Numbered from the stretch's first letter, positions 1 through 8,858 are shown. The stretch: 64,000 nt of DNA from Pyxidicoccus xibeiensis (GCF_024198175.1 NZ_JAJVKV010000010.1:285311-349310), one strand, 5' to 3'. Numbers and translations are program-made. Notes: a model not told the origin generated them from the letters alone.

Positions 1-2
1 CG

Positions 3-1148
3 GAGTCCCTGGGCGTCTCGGCCGAGGCGCTCACCGCGTCGAACTGCACGCAGCTCACCGCCACGTCGGTCATCGCCAACGGCAACGACGGCAACGTCCC
101 CGCGAACACGATGGACGACCGGCTGGACACGCGCTGGAGCCAGCTCGGCAAGGGTGCGTGGATTGACTACGACCTGGGCGCCACGAAGACGGTGGCGGGT
201 GCCGCCATCGCCTGGCACGGCGGCAACACGCGCGCCAACACCTTCACCGTGGCGGTGTCCACGGACGGCATCAACTACACGCAGGTCTACAGCGGCACCA
301 GCAGTGGCACGACGACCAACGCGGAGACCTACACCTTCCCGGCCGTCTCCGCCCGCCGGCTGCGCATCTACGTCAACGGCAACACGCTGAACGACTGGGC
401 CAGCATCGCCGAGGCGCGCGCCTGCGCCGGCACCGTGACGCAGCCGCCTCCGACGACGCCTCCCCCGACGGGCTCCAGCGTGGTGTGGGTGGGTGACTTC
501 GAGACGAACAACCTGGCCCAGTGGACCAAGACGCAGATGGTGAGCGCGGACCGGCTCGCGCTGGTGGCCTCGCCGCTGCGCCAGGGCCGCTACGCCATCA
601 AGACGACAGTGAAGCACGGCGACGACCCCATCAACTCCAGCGGCAACCGCAACGAGCTGGTGCGGATGACGCGCGAGCCGGTGGGCTCCGAGTTCTACTA
701 CCGCTGGAGCACGATGTTCGACTCCACGTTCCCGAGCGCGAAGACGTGGCAGCTCTTCACCCAGTGGCACCATGAGGGTGACTCCGGCTCGCCGCCGGTG
801 GAGTTCTACGTCTACGGCGAGGAGGTTCGCCTCAACATCGGCGGCAGCCCGGGCGTCATCGTCTGGCGCACGCCGCTGGTGCGCGGCCAGTGGCAGGACT
901 TCATCTTCCACGTGAAGTGGTCGCCGGACGCGAGCGTGGGCTTCGTGGAGCTGTACCTCAACGGCAAGCTGGTGATGCCCAAGCGCTTCATCGCTACCCA
1001 GTTCTCCGGGCAGCTCAACTACCTGAAGGTGGGCCTGTACCGGAACGACACCATCACCCAGACGGGCATCGTCTACCACGACGGGTGGACCATGGCCCGC
1101 AGGCTGGAGGACGTGCTCAACCCGACGACGGTCCTCACCGCGCCGTAG
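3..1148 (+). CDS. Secreted polysaccharide lyase with discoidin domain (5' end outside window)
   Basis: The reading frame is open from the window edge, so the N-terminus and any signal peptide are missing. The visible part begins with an F5/8 type C (discoidin, CBM32-like) carbohydrate-binding domain (about residues 20-140 of the visible protein, with DDRLDTRWSQ and WIDYDLG). A Pro/Thr linker (TQPPPTTPPPTG) follows. The last ~220 residues resemble the bacterial polysaccharide lyase/heparin-lyase-like beta-jelly-roll family (NRNELV, YRWSTMFD, WHDFIFHVKWS-like WQDFIFHVKWS, LYLNGK). The architecture suggests an extracellular enzyme that binds and cuts an acidic polysaccharide, plausible for a predatory soil bacterium. 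The substrate cannot be read from the sequence. Family assignment is by pattern only. Confidence 0.75.
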   Translation, partial: ESLGVSAEALTASNCTQLTATSVIANGNDGNVPANTMDDRLDTRWSQLGKGAWIDYDLGATKTVAGAAIAWHGGNTRANTFTVAVSTDGINYTQVYSGTSSGTTTNAETYTFPAVSARRLRIYVNGNTLNDWASIAEARACAGTVTQPPPTTPPPTGSSVVWVGDFETNNLAQWTKTQMVSADRLALVASPLRQGRYAIKTTVKHGDDPINSSGNRNELVRMTREPVGSEFYYRWSTMFDSTFPSAKTWQLFTQWHHEGDSGSPPVEFYVYGEEVRLNIGGSPGVIVWRTPLVRGQWQDFIFHVKWSPDASVGFVELYLNGKLVMPKRFIATQFSGQLNYLKVGLYRNDTITQTGIVYHDGWTMARRLEDVLNPTTVLTAP

Positions 1149-1234
1149 CGGCTGCCCGCCAGCCGACACTGGAAGTCCCACCGGGTCGGAGTCCGTGCCC
1201 CCGCGCGGCTCCGGCCCGGAGTAGCTTCGTGGGC

Positions 1235-1552
1235 ATGGCCCACACCCTGCTGGTCGTGCACGTCCAGGTCCACGTGAAGCCGGAGCACGTGGAAGCCTTC
1301 CGCGAAGCCACCCTGGCCAATGCGCGGGAGAGCGTGAAGGAGCCCGGCATCGCCCGCTTCGACGTCATGCAGGACGTCGATGACGCCACGCGCTTCGTGC
1401 TGGTGGAGGCGTACCGGACGCCCCAGGCCCCGGCCGCGCACAAGGAGACGGCCCACTACCTCACCTGGCGCGACACGGTGGCGCCGATGATGGCGGAGCC
1501 GCGCACCAGCCGGAAGTTCGTCAACCGCTTCCCCGACGACGCCGGGTGGTGA
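1235..1552 (+). CDS. Antibiotic biosynthesis monooxygenase (ABM) domain protein
   Basis: A 105-residue protein forming one ABM dimeric alpha/beta-barrel domain: LLVVHVQVHVKPEHVEAF opens the fold, followed by NARESVKEPGIARFDV, a DATRFVLVEAY strand and an AHKETAHYLTW helix. Members such as YgiN and LsrG act on quinones or small carbonyl compounds without a cofactor; the substrate here is unknown. The start is the ATG following GTGGGC. The stop is one base from the start of the next gene, an iron-type alcohol dehydrogenase, so the two are almost certainly cotranscribed and may act on the same small molecule. The pairing suggests detoxification or catabolism of an aromatic or quinone-like compound, which is inference. 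Confidence 0.85.
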   Translation: MAHTLLVVHVQVHVKPEHVEAFREATLANARESVKEPGIARFDVMQDVDDATRFVLVEAYRTPQAPAAHKETAHYLTWRDTVAPMMAEPRTSRKFVNRFPDDAGW

Positions 1553-1553
1553 C

Positions 1554-2720
1554 GTGAGCGTCCTCGCCTTCGAGTTCGCCACCGCCACCCGCATCGTCTT
1601 CGGCCCCGGCCGCGCGGCCGAGGCCCCCGAGGCCGTGCGCGCCCTGGGTGGGAGCCGGGTGCTGCTCGTCACGGGGAAGGACCCGACGCGGGCGCGCGCC
1701 CTGCAGGAAGGGCTGGAGCGGCTGGGCGTGCCCGTCCGCGTCTTCTCCGTGGACGGAGAGCCCACGGTGGAGCTGGCGCGGGAAGGCACGGCGGCGGCGG
1801 TGGAGTCCGGCTGTGACGCCGTGGTGGCGTTCGGCGGGGGCAGCGCGCTGGACGCGGGGAAGGCCATCGCCGCGCTGGCCGCCAACGGGGGAGACCCGCT
1901 GGACTACCTGGAGGTCATTGGCCGGGGAAAGCCGCTCACCCGCCCGGCGCTGCCCTTCGTGGCCATTCCCACCACGGCGGGCACGGGCTCGGAGGTGACG
2001 CGCAACGCGGTGCTGGGCTCGAGGGAGTCGAAGGTGAAGGCCAGCCTGCGCAGTCCGCACATGCTGCCGCGCCTGGCGCTGGTGGACCCGGACCTGCTCA
2101 TCGGCGCGCCGTCGGTGGTGCTGGCCGCCAGCGGGATGGACGCCCTGTCGCAGCTCATCGAGCCGTTCCTCTCCGCGCGGGCCAACCCGCTCACGGATGC
2201 GCTGGCCCGTGAGGGCATGCGCCGCTCGGCGCGCTCGCTGCGGCGCGCGGTGCTGGAGGGGCCGGACGCGGCCATGCGCGAGGACCTGGCGGCGGCGAGC
2301 CTCTTCGGCGGGCTGTGCCTGGCCAACTCGGGCCTGGGCGCGGTGCATGGCTTCGCGGCGCCGGTAGGCGGCATGTACGACGCGCCCCACGGTGCGGTGT
2401 GTGCGGCGCTGTTGCCTGCGGTGCTGGACGTGAATCTGCGAGCCCTCCGTGCGCGCGCCCCGGAGCACCCCGCGGTGCCGCGCTTCCAGGAGGTGGCGGT
2501 GCTGCTCACGGGCCGGGCCGACGCTCGCGCCGAGGATGCCCTGGCCTGGGTGGAGGACCTGCGCGTCGCGCTCCGCGTGCCGGGGCTGGGGCGCTACGGG
2601 CTGACGGCGGCGGAAGTCCCGGCGCTGGTGGCGAAGGCGAAGAATGCGAGCAGCATGAAGGCCAACCCCCTGTTACTCACGGACGCCGAGCTCACGGAAA
2701 TCGCCACACGCTCGATGTAG
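1554..2720 (+). CDS. Iron-type (group III) alcohol dehydrogenase
   Basis: A 388-residue NAD(P)-dependent alcohol dehydrogenase of the iron-containing/maleylacetate reductase superfamily. It shows the nucleotide-binding AFGGGSALDAGKAIA (about 89-103), PTTAGTGSEVTRNAV (about 140-154) and the C-terminal metal-binding segment VHGFAAPVGGMYDAPHGAV. By comparison with E. coli FucO, the metal ligands should be Asp, His, His, His. Here the first pair reads DALSQ instead of DALTH, so one His ligand is Gln, while the two later histidines, 14 residues apart, are kept. The gene starts at a GTG one base after the preceding monooxygenase stop, a tight two-gene operon. Substrate unknown; reduction of an aldehyde or maleylacetate-like compound is possible. 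Confidence 0.87.
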   Translation: MSVLAFEFATATRIVFGPGRAAEAPEAVRALGGSRVLLVTGKDPTRARALQEGLERLGVPVRVFSVDGEPTVELAREGTAAAVESGCDAVVAFGGGSALDAGKAIAALAANGGDPLDYLEVIGRGKPLTRPALPFVAIPTTAGTGSEVTRNAVLGSRESKVKASLRSPHMLPRLALVDPDLLIGAPSVVLAASGMDALSQLIEPFLSARANPLTDALAREGMRRSARSLRRAVLEGPDAAMREDLAAASLFGGLCLANSGLGAVHGFAAPVGGMYDAPHGAVCAALLPAVLDVNLRALRARAPEHPAVPRFQEVAVLLTGRADARAEDALAWVEDLRVALRVPGLGRYGLTAAEVPALVAKAKNASSMKANPLLLTDAELTEIATRSM

Positions 2721-2766
2721 CGCGCATCGGCCGGCAACTGGCCCGGCCTGGAAGGACACCGAGGAC

Positions 2767-3513
2767 ATGCAAGACATCGACATCAAGACCGCGGACGGAA
2801 CGATGGACGCGAAGCTGTTCCAGCCCGAGCAGGGCCAGGGCTCGGGTCCGTGGCCCGCGGTCATCATGATTCCGGATGCCTTCGGAATCCGGCCGGTCTT
2901 CGAGGAGATGGCGAAGCGGCTCGCGTCCGAGGGCTACGTGGTGCTGCTGCGGAACCCCTTCTACCGGAACGGGCATGCGTCGAAGCTCGACCTCAAGGGC
3001 TCGTTCGAGGAGGAGGTGTTCCGCAAGCGCATCTACGGGCTCATCGGCACCCTGACGCCGCAGGCGCTGAAGACGGACGCGGCGGCGGAGCTGGACTTCC
3101 TCTCGAAGCACCCGGCGGTGAAGGGCCCGAAGGCGGGCGTGGCGGGGTACTGCTTCAGCGGCGGCATCGCGGTGCGCATGGCGGCGGACTTCCCGGAGCG
3201 TATCGCTGCGGCGGCGTCCTCGCATGGAGGGCGGCTGGCCACGGACTCGCCCGACAGCCCCCACCTGCTGGTCGGCAAGGTGAAGGGCGAGCTGTACTTC
3301 GGCCATGCGGACAACGACGGCTCCATGCCGGCCGAGGCCATCCAGAAGCTGGACGCGGCGCTGAAGCAGTCGGGCGTCAAGCACGTGTCCGAGCTGTACC
3401 CGGGTGCGCGCCATGGCTACTCCGTGCCGGGTTCGGCCGCGTACGACAAGGACACGGCCGAGACGCACTGGCGCAGGCTGCTGGACTTGTTCGGCAGGAC
3501 GCTGCGGGGCTGA
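2767..3513 (+). CDS. Dienelactone hydrolase family protein
   Basis: A 248-residue alpha/beta hydrolase. The nucleophile elbow is GYCFSGG with the nucleophilic Cys near residue 129, as in dienelactone hydrolases (Cys-Asp-His triad). The acid is probably in HADNDGSM and the catalytic His in GARHGYSV. No signal peptide is seen, so it should be cytoplasmic. It lies 46 bases after the alcohol dehydrogenase on the same strand, behind a GAAGGACACCGAGGAC leader, and may belong to the same transcript. With the upstream oxidoreductases it could form a small aromatic or lactone degradation cluster, although many family members have unknown substrates. Confidence 0.88.
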   Translation: MQDIDIKTADGTMDAKLFQPEQGQGSGPWPAVIMIPDAFGIRPVFEEMAKRLASEGYVVLLRNPFYRNGHASKLDLKGSFEEEVFRKRIYGLIGTLTPQALKTDAAAELDFLSKHPAVKGPKAGVAGYCFSGGIAVRMAADFPERIAAAASSHGGRLATDSPDSPHLLVGKVKGELYFGHADNDGSMPAEAIQKLDAALKQSGVKHVSELYPGARHGYSVPGSAAYDKDTAETHWRRLLDLFGRTLRG

Positions 3514-3544
3514 GCTGGCGCGGCAACCGGGGCAAGCCCAACAC

Positions 3545-4354
3545 TCAAGAGAGGACGGAGCGCTTCTTCTGCGAACGGCGCGTGGTGCGCTTGCGTGCGG
3601 GTGCGGCGCGGGTCGGCGGTCCTGCGGGGCTGGAAGGTTGGACAGGCAGCTCGCGGAAGGTCAGGCCGTCGAGCGCGAAGCGCTCCACTCCTTTCTTGAA
3701 ACGCTCGGTGACGACGAGCACGGTCGCGAAGTTGCGCAGCCGGAAAAGGTCCAGGTTCTTGGGGAGGGAGTCCTTGTCGAGGATGGGCTGCTTCGGGAGG
3801 CTGAAGCCCTGGCGACCGCACTTCGGACACGGCGAGGGGATACTGCGCGGGATGCAGTCTGGGTGCAGCAGTCCACGCGGCTCGATGTGCAGGTCGAGCA
3901 GTTCCGGAAGCCCCTTCGGGCGGAAGACCATCTCCGTAGGAACTCCCCGCAGCCCGCGAATCCCCTCTGCCTGCAACAGTTCGAGAGCGTCGTACCGGAC
4001 CAGGAGGGTGCCCCCGTACTGGTGGGTGAACACGGAGAATGGCCCCCTGGCCTTTCCGACCAGGGGTCCGAAGGTGGTCCCAGGCTCCAGCGGAAAGCCT
4101 GAAGGCAGCAACGGGCGAACCTGCTCACGAAGACGCTCGAACTCCTCGAAGTCTTCTTCCAGATGGGCCTTCGACAATGTCTTCGCAACGGGATGGCCCG
4201 AGAGGTCCACAGCGGGATAGTTGAGGCCCGCTCCACCCCATGTCGCTTTACACTCAGGGCAGCTGACCCCGGGCAGGAGCCATTTGCGCCTGGCGGAGTA
4301 GCCGCCTTTCTGGTGCCTGTAGTCGCCGAGGAGAAGCTGGAAGAATCGCGGCAT
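3545..4354 (-). CDS. Myxococcal double-CXXC(G) paralogue (gmx family)
   Basis: A 269-residue protein of the Myxococcus lineage-specific family with two CXXCG-type motifs. The first reads CPECK (Cys32/Cys35, the usual Gly replaced by Lys) in the family context LLPGVSCPEC, followed by NYPAVDLSG. The second is CPKCG (Cys176/Cys179). The four cysteines probably bind one zinc. The tail is rich in Lys, Arg and Ser. I chose the ATG at 4354 because the family normally begins a few residues before the LPGV-CP block. A GTG at 4501 in the same frame would add 49 residues and overlap the upstream kinase gene by 16 bases, so the start is uncertain. It is the last gene behind the kinase and DUF2381 genes on the minus strand. 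Function unknown. Confidence 0.8.
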   Translation of the reverse strand: MPRFFQLLLGDYRHQKGGYSARRKWLLPGVSCPECKATWGGAGLNYPAVDLSGHPVAKTLSKAHLEEDFEEFERLREQVRPLLPSGFPLEPGTTFGPLVGKARGPFSVFTHQYGGTLLVRYDALELLQAEGIRGLRGVPTEMVFRPKGLPELLDLHIEPRGLLHPDCIPRSIPSPCPKCGRQGFSLPKQPILDKDSLPKNLDLFRLRNFATVLVVTERFKKGVERFALDGLTFRELPVQPSSPAGPPTRAAPARKRTTRRSQKKRSVLS

Positions 4355-4485
4355 GCCGTCAGTACCCGGGGGGAGGGCCCACCAACGCTTGATTCCAGGG
4401 CCCGCCCTCAGGTCCTTTGTGAATCCGATACGGACGCGCCCGACAGCCCCTGGGGTCAACAAGGTGAAGGGAAAGCCCAAGCCCG

Positions 4486-6282
4486 TCAGGGTTGCGTCCA
4501 CTCATGAAGAATGAACCGGCCGGTGTCCGAGCGCGGTAGCACGACGGCTCCGGGTTTGGAGCCTTCTAACGGCTCCAAGCCGCCGTTCCTGCCAAGAACG
4601 ATGCAGACGGGAATCTCAGGCGGCAACGGGTCGCCTGCCGCGTCAAGGGCCCCGGCTGTAGGAAACATCTTGGTGAAGCGGCCCACAACGGTCTTACCCT
4701 CCGTCCAGATATAGCCCTCGACTCGCCACCCCCTCTTAACCCAGCCTCCTCTGTGAGTGTTGACTGCGCCGATGTACTTCCCAGTGCGGTACACACCCCG
4801 GTCACTGCTGCCGCCGGGCTGGGTCACCACGTCGAGCGTGAGGCTGAACTGCCGGTCATGACTTATCCGCAGTTTCTCCATGATCCTGACAGCTTCCATC
4901 GGGCATTCCTCGCGGTCCGTCCGCACCTGTGGCGCCGGACAACCCACCGCCAGCTGAGCGGCGAGCGTGTACCCCGCGCACTTCGCCAGAAACTCCGGGG
5001 TGAAGGTGGGGCGGAGGGCGGGCCGGGGCTGCTTCGGGGCAGGCGGACGCGAGGGAGGCTTGGGGGCACGCACGGTGGGGGAGTCCTTCTGAGCTGGGGC
5101 CACGGGGGCAGATGACGGTACTTCAGCAGGGGCCGGCGCGGCGGGGGAAGGAGGCGACGCGTCGGGCGCTCGCGCATGCGGGACGCTCACGGGGACCGGG
5201 AGGCGAGGCGCGTCGGGGGGTGGGGACGGCTCGCGTAGCAGCACAAGGGCCGCAGCGGTCGCCACCACCACCGCGCCCGCGGCGGCCAACTTGCGCCACG
5301 GGCCCCTATCCCGAGAGGCCGTGCCCTCCGGCGGCGCGCTTGCGGTGGGCGAGAACACCGGCGCCCCCCATTCCGCACCGCCTGCGTCGGCCAGCGCTTC
5401 CAAGCCGCCGCGAAGGGCTTCCAATGTGGGCAACCGTTTCTGCGTGTCGTGCTCCACGGCCTCGGCCACCAGGGCGCTGAGCGCCTCGGGGACGCGCGGG
5501 TTTACCGCCCGGGGCACGGGGGGTGAACCCATGGCGGGGCTGTTGACGGTGATGCGTCGCGCGGCGCGCTGCTCCGGGTCTTTCGCCGTTTCCGCGTCCG
5601 TCAGCGCATCGTACAGACACACCGCAAGCGCGTACTGGTCATCCTTCGCATGGAAGGGATAGCGTGCGCTGAAGTCCAACCGGTGGTCGCTCCAGAAGGT
5701 CACCGCCTCGGGAGCGCGAAAGCGGTTGGTGCCGGGGGGCAGAGGCCCCTCGGTCAATTCCCGTGCATTGGCGAAATCGCCCGCTCCGAAATCCACGACG
5801 AAGGGCTCCCCGTCGTCCTTGCGGATCAGGACGTTGGACAGGGAGATGTCCCGGTGGAAGACGCCCTGGCGGTGCACATGCTCCAGCGCGTCCGCCAGCT
5901 TGAGGAACACGCGTGCCACCTGCTTGAAGGTGGGCCGCGCCTTCTCCAACCACTCCGCGAGCGTCCAGCCGTCCACGTAGTCCAGCACGAGGTAGGAGTA
6001 ATCCCCGATCAGGTCGGGGAAGTGGCCCCAGGCACGGGCGCGGATGATGTTCGGGTGCTCCAGGTGGATGAGGCAGCCCAGCTCCCGCGTCATGCGCTGG
6101 TTGGTTTTCGCCGCGTCGTCGCTGACCTCGCGGCAACGGGCCAGCTTGAGGGCGAATTGCCGCCCGCGCCGCTTCACCAGCAGCACCATGCCGCTGGCGC
6201 CCTCCCCGAGCGCCTTGACGATGCGGAAGGAGTCAATGAGTGCGCCGGGCCTGAGAAAGCCCAGGGGTTGCGCCGTGGTCAT
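4486..6282 (-). CDS. Membrane Ser/Thr protein kinase
   Basis: A 598-residue kinase. The N-terminal kinase domain (about 18-300) has a glycine loop GEGASG (26-31), the ATP-anchoring Lys46 in FALKLA, the catalytic HRDISLSN (143-150), DFG (164-166) and RAPEAV, so it should be active. A Pro/Ala linker is followed by one membrane helix (about 331-349). A Pro-rich stretch and a roughly 200-residue extracytoplasmic domain with four or more Cys follow (CAGYTLAAQLAVGCPAPQ). The domain order fits a receptor-type kinase sensing an envelope signal. The start overlaps the end of the DUF2381 gene by four bases (ATGA), so the two proteins are translationally coupled and may work together. Ligand and targets unknown. 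Confidence 0.92.
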   Translation of the reverse strand: MTTAQPLGFLRPGALIDSFRIVKALGEGASGMVLLVKRRGRQFALKLARCREVSDDAAKTNQRMTRELGCLIHLEHPNIIRARAWGHFPDLIGDYSYLVLDYVDGWTLAEWLEKARPTFKQVARVFLKLADALEHVHRQGVFHRDISLSNVLIRKDDGEPFVVDFGAGDFANARELTEGPLPPGTNRFRAPEAVTFWSDHRLDFSARYPFHAKDDQYALAVCLYDALTDAETAKDPEQRAARRITVNSPAMGSPPVPRAVNPRVPEALSALVAEAVEHDTQKRLPTLEALRGGLEALADAGGAEWGAPVFSPTASAPPEGTASRDRGPWRKLAAAGAVVVATAAALVLLREPSPPPDAPRLPVPVSVPHARAPDASPPSPAAPAPAEVPSSAPVAPAQKDSPTVRAPKPPSRPPAPKQPRPALRPTFTPEFLAKCAGYTLAAQLAVGCPAPQVRTDREECPMEAVRIMEKLRISHDRQFSLTLDVVTQPGGSSDRGVYRTGKYIGAVNTHRGGWVKRGWRVEGYIWTEGKTVVGRFTKMFPTAGALDAAGDPLPPEIPVCIVLGRNGGLEPLEGSKPGAVVLPRSDTGRFILHEWTQP

Positions 6283-7208
6283 GGTCCATGCCCCTTCTGT
6301 CCTGACGTTGCTGCGTCATCGACCGTCACGTCCGAAACGGACAGGTGCCGCGCGCCTTTCGCTTCCCGCACCTCCACCCGGTAGACCTCTCCGGGGCGAT
6401 GGGGCGGGCGGGTGAATTCCACCGCGAGTGTCCCCTTCGCGTCCGGCGCCAGCGCTTCGGGCTCCAGGGCCACCACGCGCGCCGGAATGCGCTCGCGGCT
6501 GGACTCGCCCACGAGCCACGCCCTGCCCGGCTGCCACACCGGCTGCCCCGGTGAATTTCGCAGCCACACGGACACCACCACCCATGTTTCCGCGAGGAAG
6601 CGCTGCCCCTCCGAGCACTCCACTCCACCGGGGCTGGGACCCGGTCCGCAGCGGGCGTCGGCAACCTTGACCCCGTTTCCGTCAATCTGACCTGAAAGCA
6701 CCAGGGAGGCCGGGCCGATGGCCCTGCCACGCTCGCGCAGCGTGGCCGCCTCCCGCTCACACGCGGCGGTGTGCGCCTCCAATTCGGCCACCTGCGCCAG
6801 CAACAGTTCCGGCGCGCGTGCGTCCCGGTAGGCCGTTACTTGCGTGTCCACTTCCGCCGCGTCCGCACGCAGTAAAAAGACAGGCTCCAGCGCGGAGCAC
6901 GCATCCGCGAAGCGCACGCGCAGCGTCACCGCTCCATCCAGTTCCGCGATGGGCGTCAGCGTGATGGCTCGCGCCGCCACGGACAGCACCTTGACGAGCC
7001 CCACCTCCAGCGCCACGGACAGTGGGTTGATATCCGCGTCGAAGTTCAGCGTGGTGGGAATGCCGGCCGCCACGCGCACGTCCACCGCTGCTGCTCCGGT
7101 CAGGGGGACGCGGCGGGCGCGCAAGGTGCGCTCCGACGGCGGATGCGCCGCCGCCGTCCACGGCATCAGGGAAAGCAGCGCCAGAACCAGCCCGGGAAGT
7201 GGTGACAC
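6279..7208 (-). CDS. DUF2381 family secreted protein (myxococcal paralogous family)
   Basis: A 309-residue protein with a signal peptide (LPGLVLALLSLMPWTAAAH). It has the pattern of the Myxococcus paralogous family DUF2381/TIGR02268: an N-terminal beta-rich part with TTLNFDADI, LTPIAELDGAVTLRV and FADAC, a middle coiled segment around LLLAQVAELEAHTAACEREAATL, and a C-terminal beta domain. The GTG at 7208 is chosen because AGGAGG lies ten bases upstream and signal-peptide residues start immediately. An upstream ATG in frame would put a poor N-extension before the signal. Members are commonly found beside Ser/Thr kinases, as here (four-base overlap), suggesting a periplasmic partner of the kinase. 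Biochemical function unknown. Confidence 0.88.
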   Translation of the reverse strand: MSPLPGLVLALLSLMPWTAAAHPPSERTLRARRVPLTGAAAVDVRVAAGIPTTLNFDADINPLSVALEVGLVKVLSVAARAITLTPIAELDGAVTLRVRFADACSALEPVFLLRADAAEVDTQVTAYRDARAPELLLAQVAELEAHTAACEREAATLRERGRAIGPASLVLSGQIDGNGVKVADARCGPGPSPGGVECSEGQRFLAETWVVVSVWLRNSPGQPVWQPGRAWLVGESSRERIPARVVALEPEALAPDAKGTLAVEFTRPPHRPGEVYRVEVREAKGARHLSVSDVTVDDAATSGQKGHGP

Positions 7209-7385
7209 GGGGGAATGACCTCCTGAGTTGGACCGTACCAGACAGCACCCGCCCCCTGCGTGCTCACGTTTGCGCCCGCCCGACAGGAGAGGACAGGACA
7301 CGCCGCCACCGCACGGGCCAGAGGTGGAGGCGTGCCGCGAGTAAAGGCTCTTTGCATTTCCGCCCCGTGGAGTAGGCTTTGGAAC

Positions 7386-7408
7386 CTATTGCAATCCTGA
7401 TGCAATAG
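7386..7408. promoter_or_regulatory. Palindrome between divergent kinase operons (candidate operator)
   Basis: CTATTGCA (7386-7393) and TGCAATAG (7401-7408) form a perfect inverted repeat with 8-bp arms and a 7-base spacer (ATCCTGA). It lies inside the 309-bp divergent region between the DUF2381/kinase operon (starting at 7208, minus) and the second kinase (starting at 7518, plus). The AT-rich arms stand out in a ~70% GC background. It looks like a dimeric regulator site that could control both directions, but no regulator gene is adjacent. Apart from this I see nothing recognisable in 7209-7517. Confidence 0.45.
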
Positions 7409-7517
7409 CGTCGAAGCACGACCTCGGACATCGTTCAAATCCGACCCAACCCACCGGTACTTTTCGCGTGTTCAAGCGCGGTGCCCCGCTCCGCGCGACA
7501 ATCAGGAGGCTCCGCGC

Positions 7518-8678
7518 ATGGTGTTTTCTCGTCCTCCGGCGTTCCCGCCGGGAATCGTCCTCTTTCGCCGGGACGGCATCGCCTACGAGATGGTGGAAGA
7601 CATGGGCCTCGGCAGCCATGGCGAGCGCATCGTCCTGGCCATCAAACGCGGCAAGGGTCAGGCGGACCTGGGCCGGGTCATCATCAAGACCCTGGGCCTT
7701 CCAACACTCACGGATGCCGCCAGGGTGGCGCGCATGCGATTGGTCGAGGAAGTGCAACTGGCCACGTACCTGAATCATCAGAACATCGCTCGCGTGTACG
7801 GGCTGTACGAATCCAGAACCACCCTGCACGTCATCCTGGAGGCCGTCAGCGGGCGCTCCCTGGAAAGCCTCCTCAACCTGGCGCATGGGCGCGGGCGCTA
7901 CTTCTCCGAAAACTTCATGCTCCACATCGGCGCGCAGGTGGCGGGCGCACTGGCCCATGCTCACGGCAGCCGAGACGAAAAGGGCCAGCCGCTGCGCATC
8001 GTCCACCGGGCGATTGACCCCACCCGCATCCGCGTGAAGCTGAGCGGCAAGGCGAAGCTGACGGACTTCGGGCTCGCGTCGGCCCAGCTTCCGGGACGGC
8101 GCACCGTGCGCCTACCGCGTGCCCGAGGCGATGCCTATTACACGTCTCCGGAAGCGCTGCTGGGGGAGCCCGAGGACACCCGCTCGGATGTATTCATCCT
8201 CGGGCTGGTACTCCTGGAGTTCGCCACCGGCCGTCACCTGCTCTGCCCGCCGGACCTGCTGCCGCGCGAGTTGCTGCAGAAGGTCCCGGACCATGACCGG
8301 GAACGAATCGGCGATGCCATCGCCCGTGCACAAGACGCGTGGACGGAGCCGGACATGGGGGAGCTCGTGCTGCGGGCCGCCACCTTCACGATGGAGGATG
8401 TAGCGAAAGCGACGCAAGGTCTGTCAGCCCCCGTGCGGACCCTGTTTGCCAGGCTCCTTCGCCGCGAGCCGGCGGAGCGAATCCCCTCCGCGACGGAAGT
8501 GGAGAACCGGATGCGCAAGCTGCTGCATGAACGCGGGAACTACGGCCACGCGGAAGCCGCGGCGGAGCTACACACTGCGCTGGTGGACGCAGGGGAAGCC
8601 CTCGCAGCTGACGCGGAGCCCGGTACGGCGCGGGTGCTGCACCCGGACGCTGTTTCCACCGAGCCCTCCTATCTGTAG
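7518..8678 (+). CDS. Ser/Thr kinase-like protein, probable pseudokinase
   Basis: A 386-residue kinase-fold protein that starts behind AGGAG (7504-7508). It has a glycine-rich start (MGLGSHGE, 29-36), a VAIK-like VIIKTL with Lys57, LTDFGLAS (DFG 183-185), YYTSPEAL and SDVFILG. The catalytic loop, however, reads VHRAIDPTRI: the HRD aspartate is Ala165, and the metal-binding Asn is also missing. Family knowledge says loss of this Asp usually cripples phosphotransfer, so it may be a scaffold or a regulator of another kinase. There is no membrane helix; the C-terminal ~100 residues have a helical region and an acidic tail. It is divergent from the active membrane kinase at 4486-6282, separated by the palindrome. 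HRA variants occur in other myxobacterial kinases, as far as I recall. Confidence 0.85.
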   Translation: MVFSRPPAFPPGIVLFRRDGIAYEMVEDMGLGSHGERIVLAIKRGKGQADLGRVIIKTLGLPTLTDAARVARMRLVEEVQLATYLNHQNIARVYGLYESRTTLHVILEAVSGRSLESLLNLAHGRGRYFSENFMLHIGAQVAGALAHAHGSRDEKGQPLRIVHRAIDPTRIRVKLSGKAKLTDFGLASAQLPGRRTVRLPRARGDAYYTSPEALLGEPEDTRSDVFILGLVLLEFATGRHLLCPPDLLPRELLQKVPDHDRERIGDAIARAQDAWTEPDMGELVLRAATFTMEDVAKATQGLSAPVRTLFARLLRREPAERIPSATEVENRMRKLLHERGNYGHAEAAAELHTALVDAGEALAADAEPGTARVLHPDAVSTEPSYL

Positions 8679-8858
8679 ATTCAGTGGCTGGCCGCTTCCG
8701 CCCCCCTGACTCGGATCGCCCCGTGGCCCCCTTATCGAGAGGCAGAGCTACCGACGCCGAGCCGCCGAGGAGAGCGCTGCCGCGCGCAAGCCGAAGCCGA
8801 AGCGCTGAGCCGGACCTGGGACGGTCCAAATTCCCGCGCTTCCTCATGAACGCCAACA

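Noticed and set aside
7425..7455. GTTCAAATCC resembling a tRNA T-loop
   Set aside because: The flanking bases do not form the T-stem or acceptor stem, and there is no anticodon arm upstream.
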